16,449 nt of DNA from Euryarchaeota archaeon UBA125 (GCA_002502625.1 DAPV01000023.1:1-16449), one strand, 5' to 3'. Shown: positions 6,658 through 15,030, numbered from the stretch's first letter. Translations and numbers: made by a program. Notes: generated from the sequence alone by a model not told the origin.

Positions 6658-9537
6658 TCATTCTGATTCAGGGACTAGATTTACTTCAGATTCACCAGGT
6701 CTTAGTGAAAACAGTACTGGCAACAATACTAGACTCGAGATTAATGCTAGAAGAATTGCGACAAGGAAAACCTGTCCAAAGAGTCGTAGTGGGGCTAGTC
6801 CTGACAGATTGAGTACTGCAAATCCTCCTGCAGTAGTGATTGCAGCACCGGCCATAGCACGTCCCGTGGTAACAGTTGTTCTAGCCACCCATACCTCAGG
6901 AGTACTCGTAGGGCTAGCTAGTCGCTCTTCCTCATATCTATGAGCATAATGAACAGCATAGTCAACCCCTAATCCTAATGTTAGAGCGCCAATTGTAACT
7001 GTTTGAGCATTCAATTGGTAACCTAATATCCCCATTAATCCATAGACCCACACAACGACCATTCCCAAAGGAATCCACATGAATAAGCCAGTGACAAACG
7101 CTCTCTTTTTGTCTCTCTTTTCTACAGATTGTAATCCAATTAACATAAACAAAATGACCGATGCAACAACCAAAGTGGATAACACAGCAGCTGAAGCGAC
7201 TCCTTCTGTTACTTGAGCAAGAATCAATGGGCGTCCTGCTACACCCATCTCTCCTTCACCATCTATTCCATCAAGGGCGGTAGTCAGGCGTTCTTCAAAA
7301 TCGACAGTATCGCTCCAATCAACTGTAGCAGCAGAAAATTGAATTACAGTTTGACCGCCTTCGTCGGGAACATATCTAGCAGTAATCTCTCTACCAGTTT
7401 CATTGTTCAAAACCCATGAAGATAAAGAATCCCAATTACTTTGGTTGGTAGGATTGTCTGTAATAGATTGGAGTATTCCATCAAGAATTGAATCTGTGTT
7501 CGCAGAAGATTCGAGAGTAGAACGTAACGATGTAACTTCTGAAGATCCTTCTGTAGATCGAACTGCTTCTTCAATATCTCCAATCATTGTCCAGCTTTCA
7601 GAAGAAAATAATTCTGATAATGGAATATATTGGACATAGATCGGAGCAGGGGATGCTTCGTAACGATCAGCAAGGATCAAGAAATTCTCAACGGCGGGAA
7701 TACTATCATCCAGTTGATCTCTTGTATCAAATCCAACCTCTAGTGAAGTAATACCATATCCAACTGGAACAGATAAAATCAGAGCAACTACCAGAACTTG
7801 GAATGGATTCGAAGTCAGACTACCGAAACGGTTGCTTATTGGACCTGGTTCAATCCTTGCAGCTTTCTTTATTCGTAATTTTGCTGGAGGCATTAATGAA
7901 AGCATAGCAGGAAGAAGAGTGACTGAAAGGAGATAAATCATGAACAAACCTACTGCAATCACTGTTCCAAAATCAACTAAAAATTTCTGACTTGAAAATC
8001 TGAACGATAAGAAACCAACCATATCTGTGAAAATTGCAATTAACAACGCCCCAGAAGTTAGAATTGCTCCTCTACGAATTGCATGAATACGGATTTCTTT
8101 CGGGAAGTCGCGAAGTGTCTCATACTCATTACCTGTCTTTTCTCCTTCTTCTCTGAGGATTTCTCGATAACGAGCAACTACATGTATTCCATAATCTACT
8201 CCAATCGCAATAAGGAGAATTGGAATCGAATTCATTGCTGCATTAAATGTCAAGTTGAGAATTCCGCTAATTCCGTATGTCCCTAAAATACCCAAAATAG
8301 TAGACACAAGAACCAGTCCTGTATCACGTCCTGTTCTAAATTGTGAAAACAAAATAATTGTCAAAAGTAGTACAGACATTCCTAGCAACTGTCCTATCTC
8401 TTTCCCTACATCTGCAGTTTGAGCATTGGAAAAATGAGCAAACGATATACCAGCAACTGTTGCATTAGTCCCTGCAATATTTTGTGCATCCGAAGTAAGT
8501 TGAAGGGTCCAATTTTCTACTTCTGCATTAATTTCCTTGGTTGCCGCTAATTCGTCTTCAGTCACCTTAGTTGAATCCCATCCAACAGATTCACTCCAAG
8601 TATTCAAATCAGTATCAACAAACATAGAAATAGAAACTAAATCTGTATGATTCCATCTTTCATTATCTGGAATCTCAACAAAATTTTCACCATCTGCTTC
8701 CTTAGATGGCAAAGATGCAATGATTAAATCACGATATGGGATATCTTGCATAGCAGAATGGAATCCCATAACTCCTCCAAACATTCCTTGTAAAGCAGCA
8801 ATTTGTCCTGCTAACTGAGGATCATCTCCAGCAAATCCACTTCCTACTGTAATCTGATTCATACCAATTATTCTACCCATTGCTGTTTCCAATCGAGATG
8901 TTCGATTATCACCAGAATCAAGACGAGATAACCAATCATCTCCAGGTGACCAAGAACGTAGATTTGTTGCATTAACTGTGGGCATTGTCATCGGCGCAGA
9001 AAGAGTTGTATTCATCGCTGAATCAAGATTAGAAGAAATATTGTCACCATTTGATGAATAAACCAGAATATATGCCTCATCTATCAAGTCTAACCATTCA
9101 GCATTATTCGGATCTATCATCATCGACCAACCATATGCCGCAGATGCGGGACCTAGAACAGAACCAGCACCAGTATCCAAACGATGAGCACTAGATTCGA
9201 AATGAGTATGCATCTCTGCTTCGAGATTAGCTAACATTACCCACGTTGACTCATCATTCAAATCACCTTTTTCGAACTCTACTAATAGTCGAACAATATC
9301 TATTGAAGATGTATACGTCTCCTCGATTTCATAAAGAAGGTTGACATCTTCATTTGTTCTACGATCTGGATAGAATGCATCTTCAGAATTGTCAAATTCT
9401 ATTCCTACTCCCAATGATTCTGGAATCGGTCCTGCAACAAACATTGAGAGAAATAAAATGAGTGTCAAAAATGCGGCTACAGAAGACTTTGGTCTATCAA
9501 TACTCCAATGTGTGAGAGTGTCAAATGGATTACGCAT
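6658..9537 (-). CDS. MMPL/RND-superfamily transporter (HpnN-like)
   Basis: This is a 959-residue RND-superfamily protein with two pseudo-symmetric halves, each with one helix, a large ectodomain and five helices. TM1 is near 19-38 and ectodomain 1 about 39-380, with TM2-6 about 383-548. TM7 is near 578-597 and ectodomain 2 about 600-777, with TM8-12 about 778-945. Both TM4 and TM10 carry the family's proton-relay motif: G-V-D448-Y449-G-I-H and G-V-D859-Y860-A-V-H. Asp-Tyr pairs of this kind are essential in MmpL3-type transporters, so proton-motive-force coupling is expected. Substrates of MMPL/HpnN relatives are lipids, hopanoids or other hydrophobic molecules; the substrate here is unknown. 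The ATG at 9537 has AAGGTG three bases upstream; a GTG at 9543 would add two residues. It lies 62 bases downstream of the zinc-ribbon ATPase on the same strand, with a T-tract between, so it may be read through or use its own promoter. Confidence 0.93.
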   Translation of the reverse strand: MRNPFDTLTHWSIDRPKSSVAAFLTLILFLSMFVAGPIPESLGVGIEFDNSEDAFYPDRRTNEDVNLLYEIEETYTSSIDIVRLLVEFEKGDLNDESTWVMLANLEAEMHTHFESSAHRLDTGAGSVLGPASAAYGWSMMIDPNNAEWLDLIDEAYILVYSSNGDNISSNLDSAMNTTLSAPMTMPTVNATNLRSWSPGDDWLSRLDSGDNRTSRLETAMGRIIGMNQITVGSGFAGDDPQLAGQIAALQGMFGGVMGFHSAMQDIPYRDLIIASLPSKEADGENFVEIPDNERWNHTDLVSISMFVDTDLNTWSESVGWDSTKVTEDELAATKEINAEVENWTLQLTSDAQNIAGTNATVAGISFAHFSNAQTADVGKEIGQLLGMSVLLLTIILFSQFRTGRDTGLVLVSTILGILGTYGISGILNLTFNAAMNSIPILLIAIGVDYGIHVVARYREILREEGEKTGNEYETLRDFPKEIRIHAIRRGAILTSGALLIAIFTDMVGFLSFRFSSQKFLVDFGTVIAVGLFMIYLLSVTLLPAMLSLMPPAKLRIKKAARIEPGPISNRFGSLTSNPFQVLVVALILSVPVGYGITSLEVGFDTRDQLDDSIPAVENFLILADRYEASPAPIYVQYIPLSELFSSESWTMIGDIEEAVRSTEGSSEVTSLRSTLESSANTDSILDGILQSITDNPTNQSNWDSLSSWVLNNETGREITARYVPDEGGQTVIQFSAATVDWSDTVDFEERLTTALDGIDGEGEMGVAGRPLILAQVTEGVASAAVLSTLVVASVILFMLIGLQSVEKRDKKRAFVTGLFMWIPLGMVVVWVYGLMGILGYQLNAQTVTIGALTLGLGVDYAVHYAHRYEEERLASPTSTPEVWVARTTVTTGRAMAGAAITTAGGFAVLNLSGLAPLRLFGQVFLVAILLALISSLVLLPVLFSLRPGESEVNLVPESE

Positions 9538-9587
9538 TAACACCTTTTTGATGGGTCATGCTGTAAATGATGCGGCGAATCTACGCT

Positions 9588-9593
9588 AAAAAA
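9588..9593 (-). terminator. T-tract between the ABC operon and the RND gene
   Basis: Six bases after the TGA of the zinc-ribbon ATPase gene the reverse strand has six consecutive T (CCATTTTTTAG) and no hairpin. This could be an archaeal U-tract terminator, possibly partial, separating the three ABC genes from the RND gene. The rest of the 62-base gap shows no clear TATA box; TTTACA about 30 bases before the RND start is the nearest candidate. Confidence 0.3.
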
Positions 9594-9599
9594 TGGAAA

Positions 9600-10613
9600 T
9601 CAAGATGATGAAACCATTGGTCGAGTCGCACCACATGTAGGGCATTCTTCTTCGGAGGAGTTACCATAGTCATAACCGCAGGCAGGACATGCAGGAGCTA
9701 ATTTCATCTCAGTTCCTTCGTCTATCTGTAATTTTTCTTCATCAACTCGCTCCATTCTAATGGAGTCTCGCTCGATATCTAGGATTTCGAATCGTCCAGG
9801 TCCACCTAGTGTTGCAAGCATATCTGGAGGCATAGAAAGAGTACCTGTATCATCAATCAATAACTCTCTGGTTGCAGCAAGATCTAAGTCATCGACATCA
9901 TTTCCGTGTTGAGCTACAAATCGCCCATCTCGTAGTTCTAATGCCCTATTAGCAAATGAAGAAATCTCTCTACTATGTGTTACAATCAAGAATGCAACAC
10001 CAGATTCTTCATTCAATTCGCGAAATAATTCGATGATTCTCCTTCCCGTAATTGGATCTAAAGCTCCTGTAGGTTCATCAGCAAGAATGACTTTTGGATT
10101 AGTGATCAATGCTCTACCTATCGCCACTCTCTGAGCTTCTCCTCCAGACAAAGTTGGAGGTAATGAGTATGCTCTATCTGCAATTCCTAGAGAATCCAAC
10201 ATATCCATGGCTCTTTTCCTTGCTTCTTTTCCACGAACTCCAGAATGCCTCAATGGTTGAGCAATATTATCCAATGCATTTAGATCAGGCAATAAATTTC
10301 CTTCTTGGAATATGAAAGAAACAGTTTCCTGTCTAAGACGAACCAAATCTGAACCCGTGATTCTAGTCATATTTTGTCCGTTAAGATAAACTGAACCTGC
10401 ACTAGGCTTCATCAATCCACCTAATGCCTTCAACAAAGTTGACTTTCCACTTCCCGATGGACCTACAACGGCAACCGCTTCTCCGGATTTAATCGAAACT
10501 GAAAGGCCTCGAAGAGCAACAACGTTCCCATCTTCTTCGTTTGAAGTATAGACGTGGTACAGGTTTTTTGCCTCCAAAACTGGAGTCTCATCAGTTGGTT
10601 CTCTCTCTTTCAT
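9600..10613 (-). CDS. ABC transporter ATPase (LolD/MacB type) with C-terminal zinc ribbon
   Basis: This is a 337-residue cytoplasmic ATPase for the neighbouring FtsX-type permease. All nucleotide-binding motifs are intact: Walker A G-P-S-G-S-G-K-S-T (51-59), Q-loop Gln103, signature L-S-G-G-E (155-159), Walker B V-I-L-A-D-E (175-180), D-loop and switch His213. The signature Glu replaces the usual Gln, which is common in this superfamily. Beyond the ATPase core (ending near 235) is a linker of about 70 residues of unknown fold, then a four-cysteine ribbon C309-x-x-C312 and C324-x-x-C327, likely binding zinc. Typical LolD proteins stop near 230 residues, so the tail is an extra domain. The ATG at 10613 is preferred because GGGGGAG lies five bases upstream. 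A GTG at 10619 overlaps that site and would add two residues. The ATG follows the permease stop by two bases, so translation is likely coupled. Confidence 0.93.
   Translation of the reverse strand: MKEREPTDETPVLEAKNLYHVYTSNEEDGNVVALRGLSVSIKSGEAVAVVGPSGSGKSTLLKALGGLMKPSAGSVYLNGQNMTRITGSDLVRLRQETVSFIFQEGNLLPDLNALDNIAQPLRHSGVRGKEARKRAMDMLDSLGIADRAYSLPPTLSGGEAQRVAIGRALITNPKVILADEPTGALDPITGRRIIELFRELNEESGVAFLIVTHSREISSFANRALELRDGRFVAQHGNDVDDLDLAATRELLIDDTGTLSMPPDMLATLGGPGRFEILDIERDSIRMERVDEEKLQIDEGTEMKLAPACPACGYDYGNSSEEECPTCGATRPMVSSS
9633..9689 (-). other. Zinc-ribbon segment of the ATPase
   Basis: The encoded C-terminal segment has two C-x-x-C knuckles, C-P-A-C-G-Y and C-P-T-C-G-A, separated by 11 residues. 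This is the geometry of a rubredoxin-like zinc ribbon that binds one zinc. It is fused to a transport ATPase, where it could mediate contact with a partner or respond to metal or redox state; either role is inference. Confidence 0.75.
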
Positions 10614-10615
10614 AT

Positions 10616-13600
10616 TCACTCCCCCTTCAAAACAATAGCAAGATCTGATCTCAAAGCCTTAGCAGTGGTCAAAGTCAATGCCAATATTACTGCAACTAAG
10701 ACTGCGATACTAACCATTGCCAAATCAATCCAAGGCCAAATTAATTCACGTTCAATAACTGTTGATGCGCCACCAAATATCTGGAAAATAAATCCAAATA
10801 TAGAGAAGAATCCATTGAATGATTGAGCTACACCTGCTCCCAATACTAGACCTAACAACATACTAGCAATCACAATTGCAAGAATCTCGAATAAAACCAG
10901 ACGCATGACTTGTCTCGGACTTGCACCTATCGCCTGTAATATTGCCATCTCTTTCTTCCTCTGAGAAAGAACAAGAGAAAGGAACACGAAGGCAGATGCA
11001 ACTGATCCTATGGCTGCAACAACGAATTGAAGGCTGAGTAACCCAGGTGTACCAAATATCAATCCGCCATTTCTTTCAACCGCTTCTCTAGCAGTGGTCA
11101 AATCTGATACTCCGGTTACTGAATCATTGGATTCAATCTGAACTCTTAGATTTGTTAGAGCATCTTCATCAGAATCTGCTAGATGTTCGTTTCCAGAACC
11201 AACCCAAATATACCATTGAGTGGAGGTGATTGTAGAATTTGTATCCATGTCTGTAAGAATTCTGTAGGTTGATTCTCCAATAATTAGTTTATCTTCTGCC
11301 TCTGCCGATGGTAATCCTGGAAGATACCGATGACGACCAAGGTGATTGAGTTCAACATTGAATTCTGATTGTTCAATGGAAATAGTCGTTTGTTCAGATA
11401 GAATATCCATTACCTGTTCAGGAGGCATCATTAGAAGTCCAGATTCACAACCAGTAACATTAGCAGGTGAACCATCTGGACAAATAGCATCTCCAAGTTC
11501 AAGTCCAGAAAGATTAGCAATTCCAAACATTCCAGTCATGTCTGCACCACTGAAATTAACCCCAACTAGAGGGTTTCCAAATCCAAAATCTGGAGCGATC
11601 ATGATTGTTTCAGTTAGATCCGTACCACTCATATTAGCTCCATTAAATCCAGTGTAAAAGAAGACTGCTCTCTCCAAATCAGATCCACTGAAATCGGCAC
11701 CAGAAAGGATTGATTGTGAAAAGTTAGTTCTACGGAGATCTCTCTCTGATAGATCTGCTCCAGTCAAGTCAATAAGACTCATGTCTCCTCTCCATGGATA
11801 TTCTTCGAAGATAGGAGCCAATGCTTCTTCAGACATGAAATCATCAAGATCAGGAGAAGAAATATTGAGTCTAGCGCTGGTAGAAATAAAACCAACTTGT
11901 TCTGAAGTATTCTTGTCTTCAAAAGTTGGTTCAAATGTATCACCTAAGCCATTTCTAACAGTATCAGGGAGGCGAAGTTTGAAACTTGCAGATTCCCCAG
12001 CGGTAAATCCTCCATTTTCCCAGCCGTCTATGACTTTTTGAATATCATCTCCAGGGATAGATTGACCAGTCCACAAAAGAACGTCTTCATTCCCATCAAG
12101 AACTACCCATGCTTCAATCGTTGATGAGCCATCAGTTGTAGATACAGTAACTGTAGGAACTGATGTACTTCGAACATCAAACTCTAAGCCAAGATCTTCA
12201 GATGCAGAATTCACAATAAATTCAACTTGTGTTGAATTTATTGGCTCATCAAACTGTATACTAAGCACTGAACCTGTATTCGCATCTGCTGTTCTTTCAT
12301 CAACCAAGGTTCCAGTCGCACCTTGAACCGCTGCTAGAGTAACAATAGAAAGAGTGAGTACCATAATGGTGGCTAAACGTCCAATTGCTTCTCCTCCACC
12401 GGTCTTCAATCCTCTACGGATATCCTTCAATAACGGAGTCCATCCAAAGACTAAAGCAAAGAATCTTGGACCAAATGATGCAATTCTACCGAAAATTAAC
12501 GCTCCCCCAATCCATAACAAAAATGGACCAAAGAGGCCGATTAATCCGTCAATAAAGAAATTGTCAATGAATCCAGATTCTCCTGTAGAATCCTCTATCC
12601 ATGCTTCAAGAACTGCAACAGATCCAACCAAGAACATAATTACATGAATCGCAGTTTTTGGCTTCTTTCTTGTGGCGACCTTTCTTACTCCTTCATCAAT
12701 TTCTAATTCAAGGAATTCCTTGGTTCTACTATTCCCAAACAACAGAGCAGCACCGATAGTACATACTGCTGTGAATATGATAGATGTAAGACCAAGTTTT
12801 ACACTAATATCAAATTCTAATTCTTCAAATTCCATGAAGCCAACAGCTGCTAAAACTAATCTAACTGCTTGAAGGGCGAAAATAAATCCAAGGAACCAAG
12901 CCACAGAACTCATCACTAGTACTTCACGAAGTACCATACTCTGTAATTGTCCAGCTGAGCCTCCAATGGTCCTATGAATAGCAATTTCACGGCGTCTCTG
13001 TTCCAAAGATAGAACCAATCCATACACAAGAATTGCAAGAGAAAGAATAATGATCGGAATCATAAGAATATAATCAAACGTCTGAATTAATCCAAGGAAT
13101 ATCTCAAGGAAGGTAATGGTTCCAGAAATTGTATCATACCAAAATAATTGGATTCCGCCTGAATAATTCATTGGTTCACTGCTAACAGAACCTTCGCCAT
13201 ACATTGTAGATTGACTCAAGCGAGTTAACCAATCCTCAGCATCAGAAGTGGAAGAAGTAGGCAAAAGACTTCGTTCTACTGCAATTCCCAAATAACCATG
13301 GTCAGAATCCATCAAAGTGGTTATTGATTCATTATCAAGAATCGACCAAGTCATAAAAACTGGATTGAAACCAAATGTAGGATTCCCGAATTGCCAATCT
13401 TCATAAATTCCAGAGACATTTAGATTCTCAACAGTCAATGTTAACCTGCAATGTTGTAATCCCCCACCTGTGCGTTCTACAAAGCCTGGACATTCACTCC
13501 GATCTATTTTTTCAGGATCAACTGCTGTTTGCAACACATAAGCAAAATCGAGTGAATCAATTGTATCATTAACCTGAACTCCTAGAGGTCCAGCAATACT

Positions 13601-14263
13601 TGCTGGTAAGATAATGCTGCGATTATCAATCATATCTTGATGAGAAGGCCATGGAATATCATTCAACATCTGTTTGTTATGCCGCTCTGCTAACTCACCG
13701 TCAAAGGCTCCTGGTCCAAGAAGACGCAACATTCTCTTGGTGAAAACTGGAGGACCATTTGCGTCAGCTTCAGGGAAATCAAATGACTCATTTTCTAACA
13801 ATGAATTATTCGAACTGGCTGATTCAATAGAAAGATATCCAGCATCGAATGCTTCAATATTGAAGAATGAACCTGATTGTCTTATGGCTTGTCTTCCAAA
13901 GGTTAGCGTACAATCTGCAATTTCTTCTTTCAAAGAAAGTTCTGCACATACTTCTACAAGCAACGAGGTATCATTCGTAAATGTACTATTTGTGAAATCT
14001 CCATCTGGACCAGGGGGTGGTGATAACTGCTCTACTTTTGCATCATATACATCATTTTCAATTGAAATCTGTAGGAATGTTTGAGATAATCCGTTTCCAT
14101 ATGCAAGTACTGTTGTGATTACTAGAGATGCAAGGAAAACACCTGCAATAATTGCAAGTCCACGTTCCCTGCCTCTCCAAGCAGATTCAGCAGCCATTCG
14201 GGCATTAGATGGAAGATCTAGAACTCCATGTTTGAGTCGCTGTAAGCGAGTTTTCTCATTCAT
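10616..14263 (-). CDS. Tandem FtsX-type ABC permease with pentapeptide-repeat ectodomain
   Basis: This 1215-residue membrane protein is the transmembrane subunit of a type VII (LolCDE/MacB-like) ABC system. About ten helices are predicted. TM1 is at 34-56, ectodomain 1 at 57-390, and an FtsX core of three helices at 396-418, 446-473 and 486-510. Two linking helices follow near 539-554 and 573-596, then TM7 at 627-648, ectodomain 2 at 655-1075, and a second FtsX core at 1077-1100, 1117-1148 and 1176-1199. Each core has the characteristic R-R-R/K-E-(I/M)-A-I-x-x-x-x-G cytoplasmic loop (R423-REIAIHRTIGG and R1102-KKEMAILQAIGA), where the ATPase docks. Systems of this class usually move energy, not substrate, across the membrane to extract lipoproteins or drive exporters. 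Ectodomain 2 holds a pentapeptide-repeat beta-helix. The ATG overlaps the upstream stop by four bases and has GGAGG nine bases upstream. The two ectodomains hold about 19 N-x-S/T sequons; none lie in cytoplasmic parts. Confidence 0.95.
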   Translation of the reverse strand: MNEKTRLQRLKHGVLDLPSNARMAAESAWRGRERGLAIIAGVFLASLVITTVLAYGNGLSQTFLQISIENDVYDAKVEQLSPPPGPDGDFTNSTFTNDTSLLVEVCAELSLKEEIADCTLTFGRQAIRQSGSFFNIEAFDAGYLSIESASSNNSLLENESFDFPEADANGPPVFTKRMLRLLGPGAFDGELAERHNKQMLNDIPWPSHQDMIDNRSIILPASIAGPLGVQVNDTIDSLDFAYVLQTAVDPEKIDRSECPGFVERTGGGLQHCRLTLTVENLNVSGIYEDWQFGNPTFGFNPVFMTWSILDNESITTLMDSDHGYLGIAVERSLLPTSSTSDAEDWLTRLSQSTMYGEGSVSSEPMNYSGGIQLFWYDTISGTITFLEIFLGLIQTFDYILMIPIIILSLAILVYGLVLSLEQRRREIAIHRTIGGSAGQLQSMVLREVLVMSSVAWFLGFIFALQAVRLVLAAVGFMEFEELEFDISVKLGLTSIIFTAVCTIGAALLFGNSRTKEFLELEIDEGVRKVATRKKPKTAIHVIMFLVGSVAVLEAWIEDSTGESGFIDNFFIDGLIGLFGPFLLWIGGALIFGRIASFGPRFFALVFGWTPLLKDIRRGLKTGGGEAIGRLATIMVLTLSIVTLAAVQGATGTLVDERTADANTGSVLSIQFDEPINSTQVEFIVNSASEDLGLEFDVRSTSVPTVTVSTTDGSSTIEAWVVLDGNEDVLLWTGQSIPGDDIQKVIDGWENGGFTAGESASFKLRLPDTVRNGLGDTFEPTFEDKNTSEQVGFISTSARLNISSPDLDDFMSEEALAPIFEEYPWRGDMSLIDLTGADLSERDLRRTNFSQSILSGADFSGSDLERAVFFYTGFNGANMSGTDLTETIMIAPDFGFGNPLVGVNFSGADMTGMFGIANLSGLELGDAICPDGSPANVTGCESGLLMMPPEQVMDILSEQTTISIEQSEFNVELNHLGRHRYLPGLPSAEAEDKLIIGESTYRILTDMDTNSTITSTQWYIWVGSGNEHLADSDEDALTNLRVQIESNDSVTGVSDLTTAREAVERNGGLIFGTPGLLSLQFVVAAIGSVASAFVFLSLVLSQRKKEMAILQAIGASPRQVMRLVLFEILAIVIASMLLGLVLGAGVAQSFNGFFSIFGFIFQIFGGASTVIERELIWPWIDLAMVSIAVLVAVILALTLTTAKALRSDLAIVLKGE
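10619..10625 (-). promoter_or_regulatory. Shine-Dalgarno site fixing the zinc-ribbon ATPase start
   Basis: Reverse-strand GGGGGAG lies five bases before the ATG at 10613, inside the last codons of the permease gene. It overlaps the alternative GTG at 10619, which makes that GTG an unlikely start. Its position suggests re-initiation coupled to permease translation. Confidence 0.65.
11444..11779 (-). other. Pentapeptide-repeat beta-helix segment of the permease
   Basis: Permease residues 829-940 show hydrophobic centres at exact five-residue steps from 833 to 893 (L, L, L, F, L, F, L, F, F, M, L, M, F). Ala/Asp/Asn, as in G-A-D-L, G-A-D-F and G-A-N-M, often precedes them. The register breaks at 894-903 and resumes at F904/M909 and L918/L923. 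The segment ends in C928-P-D-G and C939, a Cys pair likely to form a disulfide cap. Thirteen uninterrupted pentapeptides make a little over three coils of a right-handed quadrilateral beta-helix. It sits in the predicted extracytoplasmic ectodomain 2. Confidence 0.85.
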
Positions 14264-15006
14264 TCTTCTTCGCCTCCTTCATCTCCCGAAATTGAATCAA
14301 TAATCTCGTCACCCCAAGCAGATCGAATATCTGATGCAGCAGTTACTCCATCGTTTAGAAGTAACATTCTATCTGCTTTAGCAGCTAGAACAGGATCGTG
14401 AGTTACCATGAGAATAGATATTGGATTTTCTGTATCATGACATAAGTCATGAAACAGTTCTAGAATGCCTTCACCAGAACGTGAGTCTAAATTTCCTGTA
14501 GGCTCATCAGCCAACAAAAGAGGGCGGCGACCTGCAACTGCTCTTGCTATCGCTACTCTCTGCCTTTGTCCCCCAGATAATTGATCAGGAATGTGATCAA
14601 GTCTATCTCCAAGACCAACTCGAGTCAATGCATCTGCTGCCCTTTCGTTTGATTCAGAATCACTCGCACCAGATAATCCAAGAGCTAAAGCAACATTATC
14701 CAATGCTGAAAGATGTTCAACAAGATGAAAATCTTGGAAAATCCAACCAACTGCATGTCTTCTAACTTTCACATTTCCTGCAGGATTTCTAGTACCATAT
14801 TTGAATTCATTAAGTTGTACTGAACCTGAATCTCCAGCAAGAAGACCTCCGATGATATTGAGAAGAGTAGATTTTCCGCATCCTGAAGGGCCCATGAGGG
14901 CTACTAATTCTCCTTGCTCTATCTGGAGATCAATTCCTTTTAGAACCTCAATTCGGCGCCGACCAGACCCAAATCCTTTGCGTAGATCGTCTACTTCTAG
15001 CAGCAT
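14260..15006 (-). CDS. ABC transporter ATPase, LolD/MacB type
   Basis: This is a 248-residue cytoplasmic ATPase, the first gene of the transporter operon. It has a complete motif set: Walker A G-P-S-G-C-G-K-S-T (39-47), Q-loop Gln91, signature L-S-G-G-Q (143-147), Walker B L-L-L-A-D-E (163-168), D-loop around N-L-D-S and switch His203. Length and motif spacing fit the LolD/MacB/FtsE group. A short acidic tail (GDEGGEEE) encodes the Shine-Dalgarno site of the next gene. Its stop TGA overlaps the permease ATG by four bases. It differs clearly from the second ATPase downstream, which has signature Glu and a zinc ribbon, so the pair probably forms a heterodimer on the two FtsX halves; that is inference. 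No Shine-Dalgarno site precedes the ATG at 15006, while a TATA-like element lies about 28 bases upstream, which suggests a leaderless mRNA. Confidence 0.95.
   Translation of the reverse strand: MLLEVDDLRKGFGSGRRRIEVLKGIDLQIEQGELVALMGPSGCGKSTLLNIIGGLLAGDSGSVQLNEFKYGTRNPAGNVKVRRHAVGWIFQDFHLVEHLSALDNVALALGLSGASDSESNERAADALTRVGLGDRLDHIPDQLSGGQRQRVAIARAVAGRRPLLLADEPTGNLDSRSGEGILELFHDLCHDTENPISILMVTHDPVLAAKADRMLLLNDGVTAASDIRSAWGDEIIDSISGDEGGEEE
14273..14277 (-). promoter_or_regulatory. Shine-Dalgarno site of the FtsX-type permease
   Basis: A full GGAGG on the reverse strand lies nine bases before the permease ATG at 14263, inside the final Glu/Gly codons of the upstream ATPase. With the ATGA stop/start overlap it points to tight translational coupling. 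Confidence 0.7.
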
Positions 15007-15030
15007 ATATCTCTGCGGGCTGCCAATGAG

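Noticed and set aside
10614..10619. GTG start at 10619 for the zinc-ribbon ATPase, which would give a 4-base overlap with the permease
   Set aside because: The only good Shine-Dalgarno sequence overlaps this GTG itself and is correctly spaced for the ATG at 10613.
13674..14084. Plus-strand open frame of 136 codons opposite the permease N-terminal region
   Set aside because: It is an antisense shadow of the first ectodomain of the FtsX-type permease, with no ribosome binding site or domain.
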